A DNA stretch of 64,000 nt from Ancylobacter pratisalsi (GTDB taxonomy: Bacteria; Pseudomonadota; Alphaproteobacteria; Rhizobiales; Xanthobacteraceae), in contig NZ_CP048630.1 of the NCBI RefSeq assembly GCF_010669125.1, positions 2,244,001 to 2,308,000 of the forward strand, in the 5' to 3' direction. Every line of letters starts with the position of its first letter. Position 1 is the stretch's first letter. The position numbers and the translations under genes are program-made. Positions 26,121-34,589 of this stretch are shown here, piece after piece. The notes under the pieces were generated by a model, which saw only the letters and a list, made by a program, of their open reading frames with translations, made no database searches and was not told the origin of the DNA.

Positions 26121-28894
26121 GGCATGTCCTCTTGGTCGGCGTCCTTCTGGTCGGGGAGCAGGGCGAACAGCATGTCTGCCTTGAACGGGGTCGCCCTGAG
26201 CCGCACGCCGGTGGCGTCGAAAATGGCGTTGGCGAGTGCCGGCGCAACCGGGTTGTACGGGCTTTCGCTCATCGATTTGGCGCCGAGGGGACCCACCGTG
26301 TCATGGGTATCGGCGAAGAACACTTCAGTGCGGGGCACATCGGCGAAGGCCGGGATGTGGTAGCCGCGAAATGAGGGGTTCGACACCGCGCCGCCGGCGT
26401 CGATGGTCAGATTCTCGTAAAGTGCCGCGCCCAGCGCCTGCGCCACGCCGCCTTCAATCTGGCCCCGACACTGCATCGGATTGATGACGGTGCCGGCGTC
26501 CGCGCCATGGACCGAGCGCAGGATGCGGATCTCGCCGGTGCGACGATGCACGGCGACGATGAAGCCCTGCACATTGAACGCGACGGAACGCGGTGAGCCG
26601 ACGGCATGACCGGTCGCCTCCAGTGGCGCGAGAGCGCCAAGGGGCAGACGCGCATCGCCGGCCAGTACGACATCGGCTTCGATCCGGCAGTGCTCGGCGG
26701 GAACCTCGCTGCGTGCCGCCGCCGCCTGCCGGATGAGAGTGGCCAGCGTCTCGGCCGCACGGCGCGTGGCTTCGCCGGCGACCACGGTGCCGGTCGAGCC
26801 ATAGGCCCCGGTGTCGTGGCCGACATAGTCGGTATCGGACTGGCGGACGCGGATCTGCTCAGCCGTTGTCCCGAGCAGCGTCGCGGCGATCTGGCGGTGC
26901 ACGGTGGTGGTGCCGTTGCCGAATTCCGCCGTGCCGGTGTTGAGCTCGTACCTCCCGTCAGGCGCAAGCACGAGGCGCGTCTCGCCGACATGGCCGCGCG
27001 GGGGGATGGTGTCGATCATCGCCGCCCCGACGCCGCGCCCGATCAGCCAGTCATCGCCGCGCGGTTCCTCCGAGAGGGTGAGCGGCTGGCCTATCGTCTG
27101 CTCGACATGGTCGAGGCATTGATCGAGCCCATAGCTGCCCATCTCGACATCGTGCGGCCCGTCGTCGTGGGAGGTCATGGGATCGTGCGGCCCGATGACA
27201 TTGAGCCGCCGGAACGCGAAGGGGTCGATGCCGAGCCTCCCAGCCAGCTCGTCCATGGCGGATTCGACCGCGAAGATGGTCTGGCTCAGGCCATAGCCGC
27301 GAAAGGCGCCGCTCGGCACCGTGTTGGTGTACACGGCCATGCCGTCGACGCGCTTGTTCGGGCAGCGATAGAGCGCGATGCATTCGCCGGCGCCATGGAA
27401 CAGCACGCCCGTGCCGTGATTGCCATAGGCACCGGTGTTGGAGACCATGCGCATGGCGATGGCGGTGAGCCGGCCGTTCCGCCTCGCGCCGACTTTCAGC
27501 GTGACGCGAAAGGGGTGGCGGGTGGTTGAGGCGGCGAACTGCTCGGCGCGGGTGAATTCCAGTTTTACCGGCCGTCCGGTTTTGAGCACGGCGAGCGCGA
27601 CGATGTCCTCGGTGAGCATCTCCTGCTTGCCGCCGAATCCGCCGCCGACGCGTTCGGCGAAGACGCGAACCTCCTCGCGCGGCAGGTCGAACAGAGTGGC
27701 GAGGGCGTCGCGGGTGAGAAACGGGGTCTGGGAGCTCGTGCGCACGTTGAGCCGCCCGCGCGCATCGCGCCAGCCTATGCAGCCATGGGTCTCCAGATGG
27801 GCATGCTGAACACGCTGGGTTTCGTAGGTCGCCTCGTGGATGACGTCGGCCTCGGCGAAACCGGCGTCGATATCGCCCACCCCCCCATGGACTTCGGCGA
27901 CGATGTTGCGTCCCGGATCGGCGATCCGCGACGACGTCGTCTTGTCGGCGTGCAGCAGCGGGGCGCCGGGCGCGATTGCTTTCTCGGGGTCGAAGATCGC
28001 GGGGAGCAGCTCATAGTCGACATCGATCAGGTCACGGGCGGCTTCAGCCGCCGCCTCGCTGGTGGCGATCACGGCGGCGACGCGCTGGCCGATGAAGCGG
28101 ATGACGGGGTCGAGGATCCGGGTGTCGTCGACGTCGTCGGTGGCGTGGTGGTGGCGTGCGGTCGAGAAATGGGCGGCCGGTGCGTCCTCATGCGTCAGAA
28201 TCGCCACCACGCCCGGCGAAGCCTGCGCGGCCGCGGTATCGATGCGCAGTATCCGGGCATGGGGGTGCGGCGCGCGCAGGATCTTCATGTGCAGAAGCCC
28301 GTCGAGCGCGCCTTCCGGCATCACGTCCATGGTGTAGCGGGCCGCGCCGGTCACGATGGCCTGGCCGGCCGGGGCCGGCAGATTGCGCCCGCTGGCGGTG
28401 CCCGGCGCGTCTCGTTCCACATGGCACAGGCCGGCGACCGCATCGGCAATGGCGCGATAGCCGGTGCAGCGGCACAGATTGCCCTTCAGCGCATTGGGCA
28501 GATCCTGCTTCTGCGCCTGGTCGAGGGCGGCGGCGGTCATCACCATCCCAGCCGTGCAGAAGCCGCACTGGAAACCCTGCGCGTCGAGAAAGGCCCGCTG
28601 CATGGGATGCAGATGGTTGCCGGGCGAACCGTCGGAGGACGTGTCGGACGCAAGGTCCGGCGCCGTTTCGGCGAGCCCCTCGATGGTGACGACGCTGCGA
28701 TCGGCGGCGCGATGGGCGGGGATCAGGCAGCTATGCACGGGCCGCCCGTCCAGATGCACCGTGCAGGCGCCGCAATCGCCCGCGTCGCAGCCCTTCTTCA
28801 CGCCGAGCATGCCCCGTTCGCGCAGGAATGTGCGCAGGCATTGGCCGGGCCGAGGCTCGGCATCATGGAGCTTTCCGTTGATGAGAAAGCTCAA
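26117..28894 (-). CDS. Xanthine dehydrogenase, fused [2Fe-2S] and molybdopterin subunits
   Basis: About 925 residues. The N-terminal 150 hold two [2Fe-2S] centres: plant-type [11 protein letters not shown] plus a distal Cys, and QCGFCTAG with [11 protein letters not shown]. The rest is the molybdopterin hydroxylase core, with [10 protein letters not shown] and a C-terminal SMSESP loop carrying the catalytic Glu position. It oxidises hypoxanthine/xanthine to urate with the FAD subunit encoded upstream. The start is read as TTG at 28894, preceded by GGAGG and overlapping the FAD-subunit stop (TTGA). A longer frame to 28960 runs entirely inside the FAD gene. Substrate is inferred from the uricase and HIU hydrolase neighbours. 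Confidence 0.88.
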   Translation of the reverse strand: MSFLINGKLHDAEPRPGQCLRTFLRERGMLGVKKGCDAGDCGACTVHLDGRPVHSCLIPAHRAADRSVVTIEGLAETAPDLASDTSSDGSPGNHLHPMQRAFLDAQGFQCGFCTAGMVMTAAALDQAQKQDLPNALKGNLCRCTGYRAIADAVAGLCHVERDAPGTASGRNLPAPAGQAIVTGAARYTMDVMPEGALDGLLHMKILRAPHPHARILRIDTAAAQASPGVVAILTHEDAPAAHFSTARHHHATDDVDDTRILDPVIRFIGQRVAAVIATSEAAAEAARDLIDVDYELLPAIFDPEKAIAPGAPLLHADKTTSSRIADPGRNIVAEVHGGVGDIDAGFAEADVIHEATYETQRVQHAHLETHGCIGWRDARGRLNVRTSSQTPFLTRDALATLFDLPREEVRVFAERVGGGFGGKQEMLTEDIVALAVLKTGRPVKLEFTRAEQFAASTTRHPFRVTLKVGARRNGRLTAIAMRMVSNTGAYGNHGTGVLFHGAGECIALYRCPNKRVDGMAVYTNTVPSGAFRGYGLSQTIFAVESAMDELAGRLGIDPFAFRRLNVIGPHDPMTSHDDGPHDVEMGSYGLDQCLDHVEQTIGQPLTLSEEPRGDDWLIGRGVGAAMIDTIPPRGHVGETRLVLAPDGRYELNTGTAEFGNGTTTVHRQIAATLLGTTAEQIRVRQSDTDYVGHDTGAYGSTGTVVAGEATRRAAETLATLIRQAAAARSEVPAEHCRIEADVVLAGDARLPLGALAPLEATGHAVGSPRSVAFNVQGFIVAVHRRTGEIRILRSVHGADAGTVINPMQCRGQIEGGVAQALGAALYENLTIDAGGAVSNPSFRGYHIPAFADVPRTEVFFADTHDTVGPLGAKSMSESPYNPVAPALANAIFDATGVRLRATPFKADMLFALLPDQKDADQEDMP

Positions 28895-29715
28895 GCGGCC
28901 GCCTCCATCAGTTCCTCGCGGACTTCTTCCGCGAGAAGTCGGGTCATGTGCCGGCGCCAATCCGGTCGGCCATGTATGTCGTCATAATAGAGCGTATCGG
29001 GTATCGCATTGTCGATGGCACTCATCAGCGCGGCACGGCCGGGAATGGCGTCGAAGTCGATCCGTACCGGATGCCGGGTGGCGGCGGTGACCGTCAGGGC
29101 GAACGCGCCCTCGCGCGCCCGTGTCCCGATGATCAGCGCGCCGGAGCGGCCGAGCGGGGTGAGCGAGGCGCGGCGCAGCGCGGCGGAGCGGCGCAGCGCC
29201 TCGGCCGGGATCTCGACCGCGCGCAGGATTTCGTCCGGCTCGAGCGCGTTATCCATTGGGCCGCGCACGAAATCCAGCAGGCTCATCCGCCGTTCCGACC
29301 CGTCCGGCATCCAGATCACGCAGATCCCGTCGAGCGCGGCGCAGAGCGAGATCATCGGTCCCGCCGGCAGGGAGAGGCAGATGTTTCCGCCCACCGTCGC
29401 CATGTTCCAGATTTTGAACGAGGCCAGGAACGAACGGCAGCACTCGGGAATCAGCTGCGCGGCCGGCCATGCCGGCGGCGGCTCGAAGCCGTAGAGCGTG
29501 GCGATGGTGCAGGTGGCGGCGAGGGTGAGGCCGGCCTCATCGGCCCTCATCGGCGCCCAGTTAAGGTCGTTCAGGTCGATGAGCCGCTTGACCTTTGGCT
29601 GCGGTTCGGAAAACAGCCAGGTGCCGCCCGCGAGCAGAGCATCGCCGGGGCGCAAGCCGGCCAGTTCCTCGCGCCCGCGCGGTCTCACGACGGCCTTTAC
29701 CGTATTGAGGTCCAT
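28891..29715 (-). CDS. Xanthine dehydrogenase FAD-binding subunit
   Basis: A 274-residue flavoprotein of the CO-dehydrogenase-medium-chain type. FAD-binding segments are ALLAGGTWLFSE near residue 30 and TVGGNICLSLPAG near 106. It relays electrons from the Fe-S centres of the fused partner to NAD or another acceptor. It starts 17 bases after the uricase stop and overlaps the fused subunit gene, so uricase, FAD subunit, Fe-S/Mo subunit and UraD-HIUH are one operon. Confidence 0.9.
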   Translation of the reverse strand: MDLNTVKAVVRPRGREELAGLRPGDALLAGGTWLFSEPQPKVKRLIDLNDLNWAPMRADEAGLTLAATCTIATLYGFEPPPAWPAAQLIPECCRSFLASFKIWNMATVGGNICLSLPAGPMISLCAALDGICVIWMPDGSERRMSLLDFVRGPMDNALEPDEILRAVEIPAEALRRSAALRRASLTPLGRSGALIIGTRAREGAFALTVTAATRHPVRIDFDAIPGRAALMSAIDNAIPDTLYYDDIHGRPDWRRHMTRLLAEEVREELMEAAA

Positions 29716-29732
29716 GACCTGTCCGATACCGC

Positions 29733-30572
29733 TCAGCCGCGCCCGACTGTACAGGCGATCTGGCCGTGCGGCTCGTCGGTCGGGGTGAAGACCTGGCCGT
29801 CGAAGGCACGCCCGAAGGGGGAGAGGTCGATCGGCAGATAGTGCTTGTTGGGGCAGGCCATCGAGATCTCGGCGATTTCGGGCACGGCCGCCAGCACCGC
29901 CTCCCCCATCAGGTACATGGTGTTCTGGACCCCCGGGCTGTAGGTCGTGGCAAAGACCTTGAGCGCGGCTTCAATGACGGCGGCATTGGCGTCGGCGTAG
30001 GAGGCGGGAACGGCGGACCACTCCCAGGTGGCGTCCATGGCCGTCGAGAAGATGCGGTCAGCGGTCGGCTTGAGCGTGGTGACCTCGTCGACCCAGAAGT
30101 TCTCCCAGCCGGAACGGGTGGTCTTGAGGAAGGTGAAGCCAAGAACACCCGAGGTGAGGACGCTGTCCTCGCGCGTCGCGGTGAGGTTGATGAAGGGTTT
30201 TCCGTTGCCGTCGAGCACGAAGGCGTGGTCGTGAGGGGCGCCCTCGATCGGGATGCGCGCCCACTTCGTCTCGGTCGCGGTGATCTCGACGCTGCTCACA
30301 TGCGCGTAGTGGTCGAGGAAATAGCGGGCGAGGATACCGGCGAAGACTTCATTCTCCGCGCCCACATTATCGCGGGCAACAATGTTGACGATGTTCTTGA
30401 CCGAGTCGGTGGCGATGACGGAGCTGTTGTCGCCGACGGTATAGGAGGGGTCGAAGGCGCCGGTCAGCAGAACCTCCACCGTTAGCTCGCGCACCTCATG
30501 GCGGGCACTGTCGCGGTTGACGCGCATGATGCGCACGTGGCCCTTGCCGTAGCTGTTCCGAATGAGCGGCAT
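29733..30572 (-). CDS. pucL: Urate oxidase (cofactor-free uricase)
   Basis: A 279-residue T-fold enzyme that converts urate and O2 to 5-hydroxyisourate and H2O2. Family marks include NSYGKGHVRIMRV at the N-terminus with the catalytic Lys, NSSVIATDSVKNIVNIVA with the catalytic Thr, and the C-terminal PNKHYLPIDLSPFG. Two T-fold repeats are complete. GGGAG precedes the ATG at 30572. Its product is the substrate of the fused HIU hydrolase at the operon end. No uracil/urate permease is nearby. Confidence 0.94.
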   Translation of the reverse strand: MPLIRNSYGKGHVRIMRVNRDSARHEVRELTVEVLLTGAFDPSYTVGDNSSVIATDSVKNIVNIVARDNVGAENEVFAGILARYFLDHYAHVSSVEITATETKWARIPIEGAPHDHAFVLDGNGKPFINLTATREDSVLTSGVLGFTFLKTTRSGWENFWVDEVTTLKPTADRIFSTAMDATWEWSAVPASYADANAAVIEAALKVFATTYSPGVQNTMYLMGEAVLAAVPEIAEISMACPNKHYLPIDLSPFGRAFDGQVFTPTDEPHGQIACTVGRG

Positions 30573-30704
30573 GACGAACTCCCAGAAGCCAATTCCAACT
30601 AATTTCCGCGCATGCGAATCCGGTGCCAGATACCGTCCACCCTAGGCGGGCCGGGTAATTTCGCACGATCATCGCTGCCGGCGATAGCTGCAAACGCGGA
30701 TGGC

Positions 30705-31265
30705 TCAGCCTGTAATGGCGCAGCGCGCGCGGAGCCGGGCAAGGGCGCGCGTGAACACCGTGTCGTCGTCGAGCGCATGGGCAAGGATGAGCCCGCCCTG
30801 GATGCCGCCGACGACCTCCTCGGCAAGGTCCCTTGCCGCATCGGCGCGGTGGCCGGCGCGCGCCAGCGCGTTGGCGAGCGCCCCCTGCCAGCGCCAGAAA
30901 TAGGCTTCGATGACAACCGCGAAACGCCCGCGCGTCTGCCCGAGGGCGAAAGCGCCGACAAGGCAGGCCCGCCGGCCGGACTGAAAGTAGCGGTCGACGG
31001 CGTCGAACATGTCGGCGATGGCCGGTACGGCGTCGTCCTGCCGCAGCGGGGCGAAGATCTCGCGCTCGAACCAGCCGTCGATGTCGGCAAGTACGGCGCC
31101 GGCCATCTCTTCTTTTCCGCCGGGGAAGAAGTGATAGAGGCTTCCCTTGCCAAGGCCGGTGCGGGCCGAGATCAAGGAGAGGCTGGCGCCCTCATAGCCG
31201 TGCTCGCGGAACAATTCGCCGAGCCGGGCGACAATCTGTTCGCGCCCGGCGACAGGGCGGATCAT
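30705..31265 (-). CDS. TetR/AcrR-family regulator coupled to the HPP gene
   Basis: A 186-residue regulator: helix-turn-helix SLISARTGLGKGSLYHFFPG (about 28-47), then a C-terminal domain of the YxaF/LmrA-type. Start and HPP-gene stop overlap (ATGA), so the two are co-translated. It probably represses its own operon through the palindrome at 31780-31799 and perhaps the divergent dehydrogenase gene. It lies 132 bases upstream of uricase on the same strand; control of purine genes is possible but not shown. Confidence 0.87.
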   Translation of the reverse strand: MIRPVAGREQIVARLGELFREHGYEGASLSLISARTGLGKGSLYHFFPGGKEEMAGAVLADIDGWFEREIFAPLRQDDAVPAIADMFDAVDRYFQSGRRACLVGAFALGQTRGRFAVVIEAYFWRWQGALANALARAGHRADAARDLAEEVVGGIQGGLILAHALDDDTVFTRALARLRARCAITG

Positions 31266-31753
31266 CAGGGCGCCTTCAGCGGATAGACCGTACCGGTCAT
31301 GCGATGAAATCCGACGGCGATGGCGACCAGCACCAGCGCGCCGATCCCAACCGGCATCACCAGGAAGGCCCAGGTCGGATCGGTCGCAAACACCACCAGC
31401 GGGTCGGCGCCCGCCGGGGGGTGGGTGATGCGCAGCAGTGCCATGAGCGAGATCGCCAGGCCGACCGCAATTGCCGCCGCCCACCAGGTCCCCGGCAACA
31501 CCATGTGCAGTGCCAGCGCGGCGGTCGTGGCCACGAGATGGCCGCCAATCACATTGGCCGGCTGCGACAGCGGACTGCCGGGAACCGAAAACAGCAGAAC
31601 ACAGCTTGCCCCGAACGGCGCCACAAGCAGCGGCACATTGGCGTGAAAGCTCAGCGCGCCGGTGACGCCGATCGCAAGCATGGCCCCGATCCCGGCGAGC
31701 AGGGCGACGTGGGGCCGGTGCGGCGGCTGGTGGCGGTGCAGATAGTGACGCAT
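31265..31753 (-). CDS. HPP-family integral membrane protein
   Basis: A 162-residue protein with four predicted membrane segments after a basic His/Pro-rich N-terminus. It carries the family signature THPPAG (about residues 112-117) and APFGASCVLLFSVPGSP, the first conserved loop. HPP proteins of plants and cyanobacteria transport nitrite; in bacteria the role is mostly untested. The ATG at 31753 is chosen because it directly precedes the conserved region; an upstream frame to 31900 is not conserved. Confidence 0.85.
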   Translation of the reverse strand: MRHYLHRHQPPHRPHVALLAGIGAMLAIGVTGALSFHANVPLLVAPFGASCVLLFSVPGSPLSQPANVIGGHLVATTAALALHMVLPGTWWAAAIAVGLAISLMALLRITHPPAGADPLVVFATDPTWAFLVMPVGIGALVLVAIAVGFHRMTGTVYPLKAP

Positions 31754-31779
31754 CCGGGGCTCGCTCCCTGAGCTTTGAA

Positions 31780-31799
31780 ACTTTACCGATCGGTACAGT
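31780..31799. promoter_or_regulatory. 20-bp palindrome, candidate TetR operator
   Basis: ACTTTACCGA/TCGGTACAGT: a perfect 12-bp core TACCGATCGGTA flanked by symmetric ACT and AGT, one mismatched pair. It sits 27 bases upstream of the HPP gene and 117 bases upstream of the divergent dehydrogenase gene, typical of TetR-type sites. Confidence 0.6.
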
Positions 31800-31916
31800 G
31801 ACTCGGTTGCGTGGTCAAGAGCCTCCTGTGATGGTGCAGGCGTCATGGCGAAAGCGGGTGGTGCGCGCGCTCCCCGGAGCCCACATTGCCTCGTCGTCAA
31901 TCATCGCGAGGGCCTC

Positions 31917-32708
31917 ATGCCATCTGTTTCTCACTCCACGTTCCGCCCAGCCTTTCGTCTTGAGGGTCGCGTGGCGCTGGTGACCGGCGGCAGCCGTGGC
32001 CTCGGGTTTGAAATGGCGCGGGCGCTGGCCGGCGCGGGCGCGAGGGTGGTGATCAACAGCCGCCGCGCCGCGCCGCTGAATGCCGCGGCCGAGGCGATTG
32101 CGGCCGCGACCGGGGCGCAGGTGTCGGCGCTGCCTTTCGACGTGTCGGATATCGCGGCCGGGCGTGACGCGCTCGCCGAGATCGAGGCCCGGTTCGGCCG
32201 GCTCGACATCCTGATCAACAATGTTGGCGCCCGCGACCGGCGCCCGCTCAAGGACTTCCTGCCCGAGGAGGCGGCGGCGCTCATCGCGACGGATCTGATC
32301 GCGCCGATGATGCTGGCGCGCGAGGCGGCGGAGCGGATGGCGGCCCGCGGCCATGGCCGGCTGATCGCGGTAACCTCGATTGCGGGGCATGTCGCCAACC
32401 GCCATGATCCGGTCTACACCGCCGCGAAGGCTGGACTGACCGGGCTGATGCGGTCGCTGGCGGTCGACTACGCCCGCAGCGGAATCACCAGCAACGCCAT
32501 CGCGCCCGGCATGTTCGCCACCGAGACCAACGAATCACTCGTGAACGATGCCGCCTTCTCGTCCTTCGTCGATGTCCGGGTACCTGTCGGGCGGTGGGGG
32601 CGCCCGCATGAGATCGGGCCGGCGGCGGTTTTTCTGGCTTCCGACGAGGCTTCTTTCGTCAATGGACACGTACTGGTTGTGGATGGCGGGCAGACCATTC
32701 GAATGTGA
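31917..32708 (+). CDS. Short-chain dehydrogenase/reductase (gluconate 5-dehydrogenase-like)
   Basis: A 263-residue classical SDR: NAD(P) motif TGGSRGLG, NNVG, active-site Ser in VTSIAG and YTAAK, C-terminal VDGGQT. Closest flavour is gluconate 5-dehydrogenase/3-oxoacyl reductase; the substrate cannot be told. The ATG at 31917 follows GCGAGGGCCTC. It is divergent from the HPP-TetR operon, sharing a 163-bp promoter region with the palindrome, and is 112 bases upstream of the TenA-like gene. Confidence 0.83.
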   Translation: MPSVSHSTFRPAFRLEGRVALVTGGSRGLGFEMARALAGAGARVVINSRRAAPLNAAAEAIAAATGAQVSALPFDVSDIAAGRDALAEIEARFGRLDILINNVGARDRRPLKDFLPEEAAALIATDLIAPMMLAREAAERMAARGHGRLIAVTSIAGHVANRHDPVYTAAKAGLTGLMRSLAVDYARSGITSNAIAPGMFATETNESLVNDAAFSSFVDVRVPVGRWGRPHEIGPAAVFLASDEASFVNGHVLVVDGGQTIRM

Positions 32709-32820
32709 TGCAACTTTGCGCAGGCAGCCTCGACGTTTGGACATGCAGCGGTCATAGAGGCTGCCGAAGAAGATCGGCCGCCCCTGATCTGCCGGTCGGA
32801 AACATGACCAAGGAGTGTCC

Positions 32821-33468
32821 ATGACCCGCTTCACCGAGATGCTGCGAGACGAGAATAGCGACGACTGGAACGCCTCCCGCAATCATCGTTTCGTCGACGA
32901 GATCTTTCGCGGTGCGGTGCCAGCGGATGTGATGCGGCGTTATCTTGTTCAGGACTATCAGTTCATCGACCGTTTCGTGGCCTTGATCGGCATGGCCATC
33001 GCAACGGCGGACACTTTCGACTCTCGCATTCGCTTCGCCCAGTTCGCGGCGATGATCACCAGCGACGAGAACACCTATTTCGAGCGCGCGTTCGATGCGC
33101 TCGGTGTGCCCCCGGCCGAGCGCTCGCACCCGGTCGTCAGCGCCCCGACCTCGGGTTTCCAGACGCTGATGCGTGACGCCGCCGAGAGCGGCCATTATGC
33201 CAGCTGCCTCGCCGTGCTCACCGTTGCCGAGTGGCTTTATCTCGATTGGGCCGACCGTCCCGGCGCGGTCCTGCCGGGTGATTTCATCCACGCCGAGTGG
33301 ATCACGCTGCACAACAATGACGGGTTCCGGAGCTTCGTGAACTGGCTGCGCGAGGAGCTGGATCGTGTCGGCGAGGCCGCGGATGATGACAGCCGGCGGG
33401 CTGCGGCAGCGTTCTTTCGTCGCGCCGTGGCGCTGGAGCGCGCGTTCTTCGATCACATTTACGTTTAA
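32821..33468 (+). CDS. TenA family protein (TenA_E-type aminohydrolase/thiaminase-like)
   Basis: A 215-residue all-helical TenA protein. It lacks the active-site Cys of the classical thiaminase II/aminopyrimidine hydrolase; the corresponding helix reads LTVAEWLYLDWA with Glu137, which marks the TenA_E group. TenA_E proteins act on degraded thiamin pyrimidines or are of unknown substrate. AGGAG lies five bases before the ATG at 32821. No thi genes and no obvious thiamin riboswitch are nearby; it follows the dehydrogenase gene and may be co-transcribed. Confidence 0.85.
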   Translation: MTRFTEMLRDENSDDWNASRNHRFVDEIFRGAVPADVMRRYLVQDYQFIDRFVALIGMAIATADTFDSRIRFAQFAAMITSDENTYFERAFDALGVPPAERSHPVVSAPTSGFQTLMRDAAESGHYASCLAVLTVAEWLYLDWADRPGAVLPGDFIHAEWITLHNNDGFRSFVNWLREELDRVGEAADDDSRRAAAAFFRRAVALERAFFDHIYV

Positions 33469-33775
33469 GCGCGCGGCGTATTTGAATGAAACGGCGCCAG
33501 CGTATGCAGTTTGAAATTGAATCCAATGAAACTATGCATTGCATTGGATTTTCCGGGAAGGTCTGCCGTTTTCCGAATGTATGCGAATATATCTCCTGAG
33601 ATGCCGATCGCCACTTTGTCATCACATTTCAACTGTGGCGGGTAGTGGTCTCCGGATTGATATGGCGCTTAGCGGGACGCTTTCATCTTCGAGCAGAATC
33701 TGCTTCTGCTTGAATATTGATTGACGTTTTGATGGATGATGTTACATCAGGCCATCTCATCAATGGAGGCAATAA
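33469..33775. other. AT-rich region upstream of mucR
   Basis: About 307 bases of lower GC than the surroundings. It contains the 9-bp inverted repeat AATCCAATG-N13-CATTGGATT (33520-33550, followed by TT), possibly the terminator of the TenA-like gene. Further AT-rich DNA with several TA steps follows up to the GGAGG before mucR. MucR/Ros proteins bind AT-rich DNA with TA steps and usually repress themselves, so autoregulatory sites are expected here. Confidence 0.5.
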
Positions 33776-34243
33776 ATGTCGGAACAAGATAGCTCGTCGG
33801 TTGACTATCTGGGGCTCACTGCGGATGTCGTCGCGGCTTTTGTCGGTAACAATTCAGTTCCCGCCGCCGAGCTTCCCGACCTGATTGCCAAGGTTCACGG
33901 CGCGCTGCTTCGCCTGAGCGCCCCTGAGCCGGTCGTCGTCGAAGAAGTTCTGAAGCCTGCGATCCCGGTCAAGAAGTCGGTGACGCCCGAGTACATCATC
34001 TGTCTCGAGGATGGGCTGAAGTTCAAGTCCCTGAAGCGTCATCTGCGCACCAAGTACAACATGACTCCCGAGGAATATCGGGCGAAGTGGGGTCTGCCGA
34101 ACGATTATCCGATGGTGGCTCCCAGTTATGCCGAGGCGCGCTCGAACCTGGCCAAGAAGATGGGCCTGGGTCAGCAGCGCAAGAAGCCGGTCGCGCCGGT
34201 TCCGGCCAAGGGCCGCGGTCGCGCCAAGAAGGTTGCCGCCTGA
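33776..34243 (+). CDS. MucR/Ros family zinc-finger transcriptional regulator
   Basis: A 155-residue global regulator of the alphaproteobacterial MucR/Ros family (H-NS-like silencer). The N-terminal oligomerisation region begins [16 protein letters not shown]; the zinc-finger region is [18 protein letters not shown] then [13 protein letters not shown]. Candidate ligands are Cys76, Asp79 and His89; the position of the last Ros ligand reads RTKYN, so no canonical fourth His is present. A long basic, Ala/Pro/Lys-rich tail follows. GGAGG precedes the ATG. Confidence 0.93.
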   Translation: MSEQDSSSVDYLGLTADVVAAFVGNNSVPAAELPDLIAKVHGALLRLSAPEPVVVEEVLKPAIPVKKSVTPEYIICLEDGLKFKSLKRHLRTKYNMTPEEYRAKWGLPNDYPMVAPSYAEARSNLAKKMGLGQQRKKPVAPVPAKGRGRAKKVAA

Positions 34244-34267
34244 TTTTCAGGCCATCGTTTTGAAGAA

Positions 34268-34300
34268 AAGGGCCGCTTCCTCCGGGAGGCGGCCCTTTTT
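34268..34300 (+). terminator. Rho-independent terminator of mucR
   Basis: AAGGGCCGCTTCC-TCCG-GGAGGCGGCCCTT, a 13-bp stem with one G-T pair, running into a TTTTT tract. It is 24 bases after the mucR stop. Confidence 0.9.
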
Positions 34301-34589
34301 GCTTTGCGGCCGGCAAGATGAGCCGCGCGTTCATTGGCGCCGGCGTTCGGGCGCCTGAAGCGGCGCGCCCTGTCCGGTCCCGCGTCGATTGAAGATGGGT
34401 GGGCGCCTGGCGGTCGTCCGCGCCTCTTTCGCTCTTCCGGGCGCGGCCTTCACGCGGGCCGGGAGCGCCGGGAACGACGCCGGCGTTCGATTTTGACACG
34501 CTGAACGCGTCTTTCTTCCGTTACGTCTGGCGAATGTCATCCGACCATGGAATGATTCCATAAAGTCTAGTCGGGTCGGGTGAAAGAAG
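34301..34589. other. Promoter region of the cytochrome c gene
   Basis: No gene supported. ATGGAAT-G-ATTCCAT, a perfect 15-bp palindrome, lies at 34547-34561, 28 bases before the cytochrome start, and is a likely operator. Confidence 0.45.
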
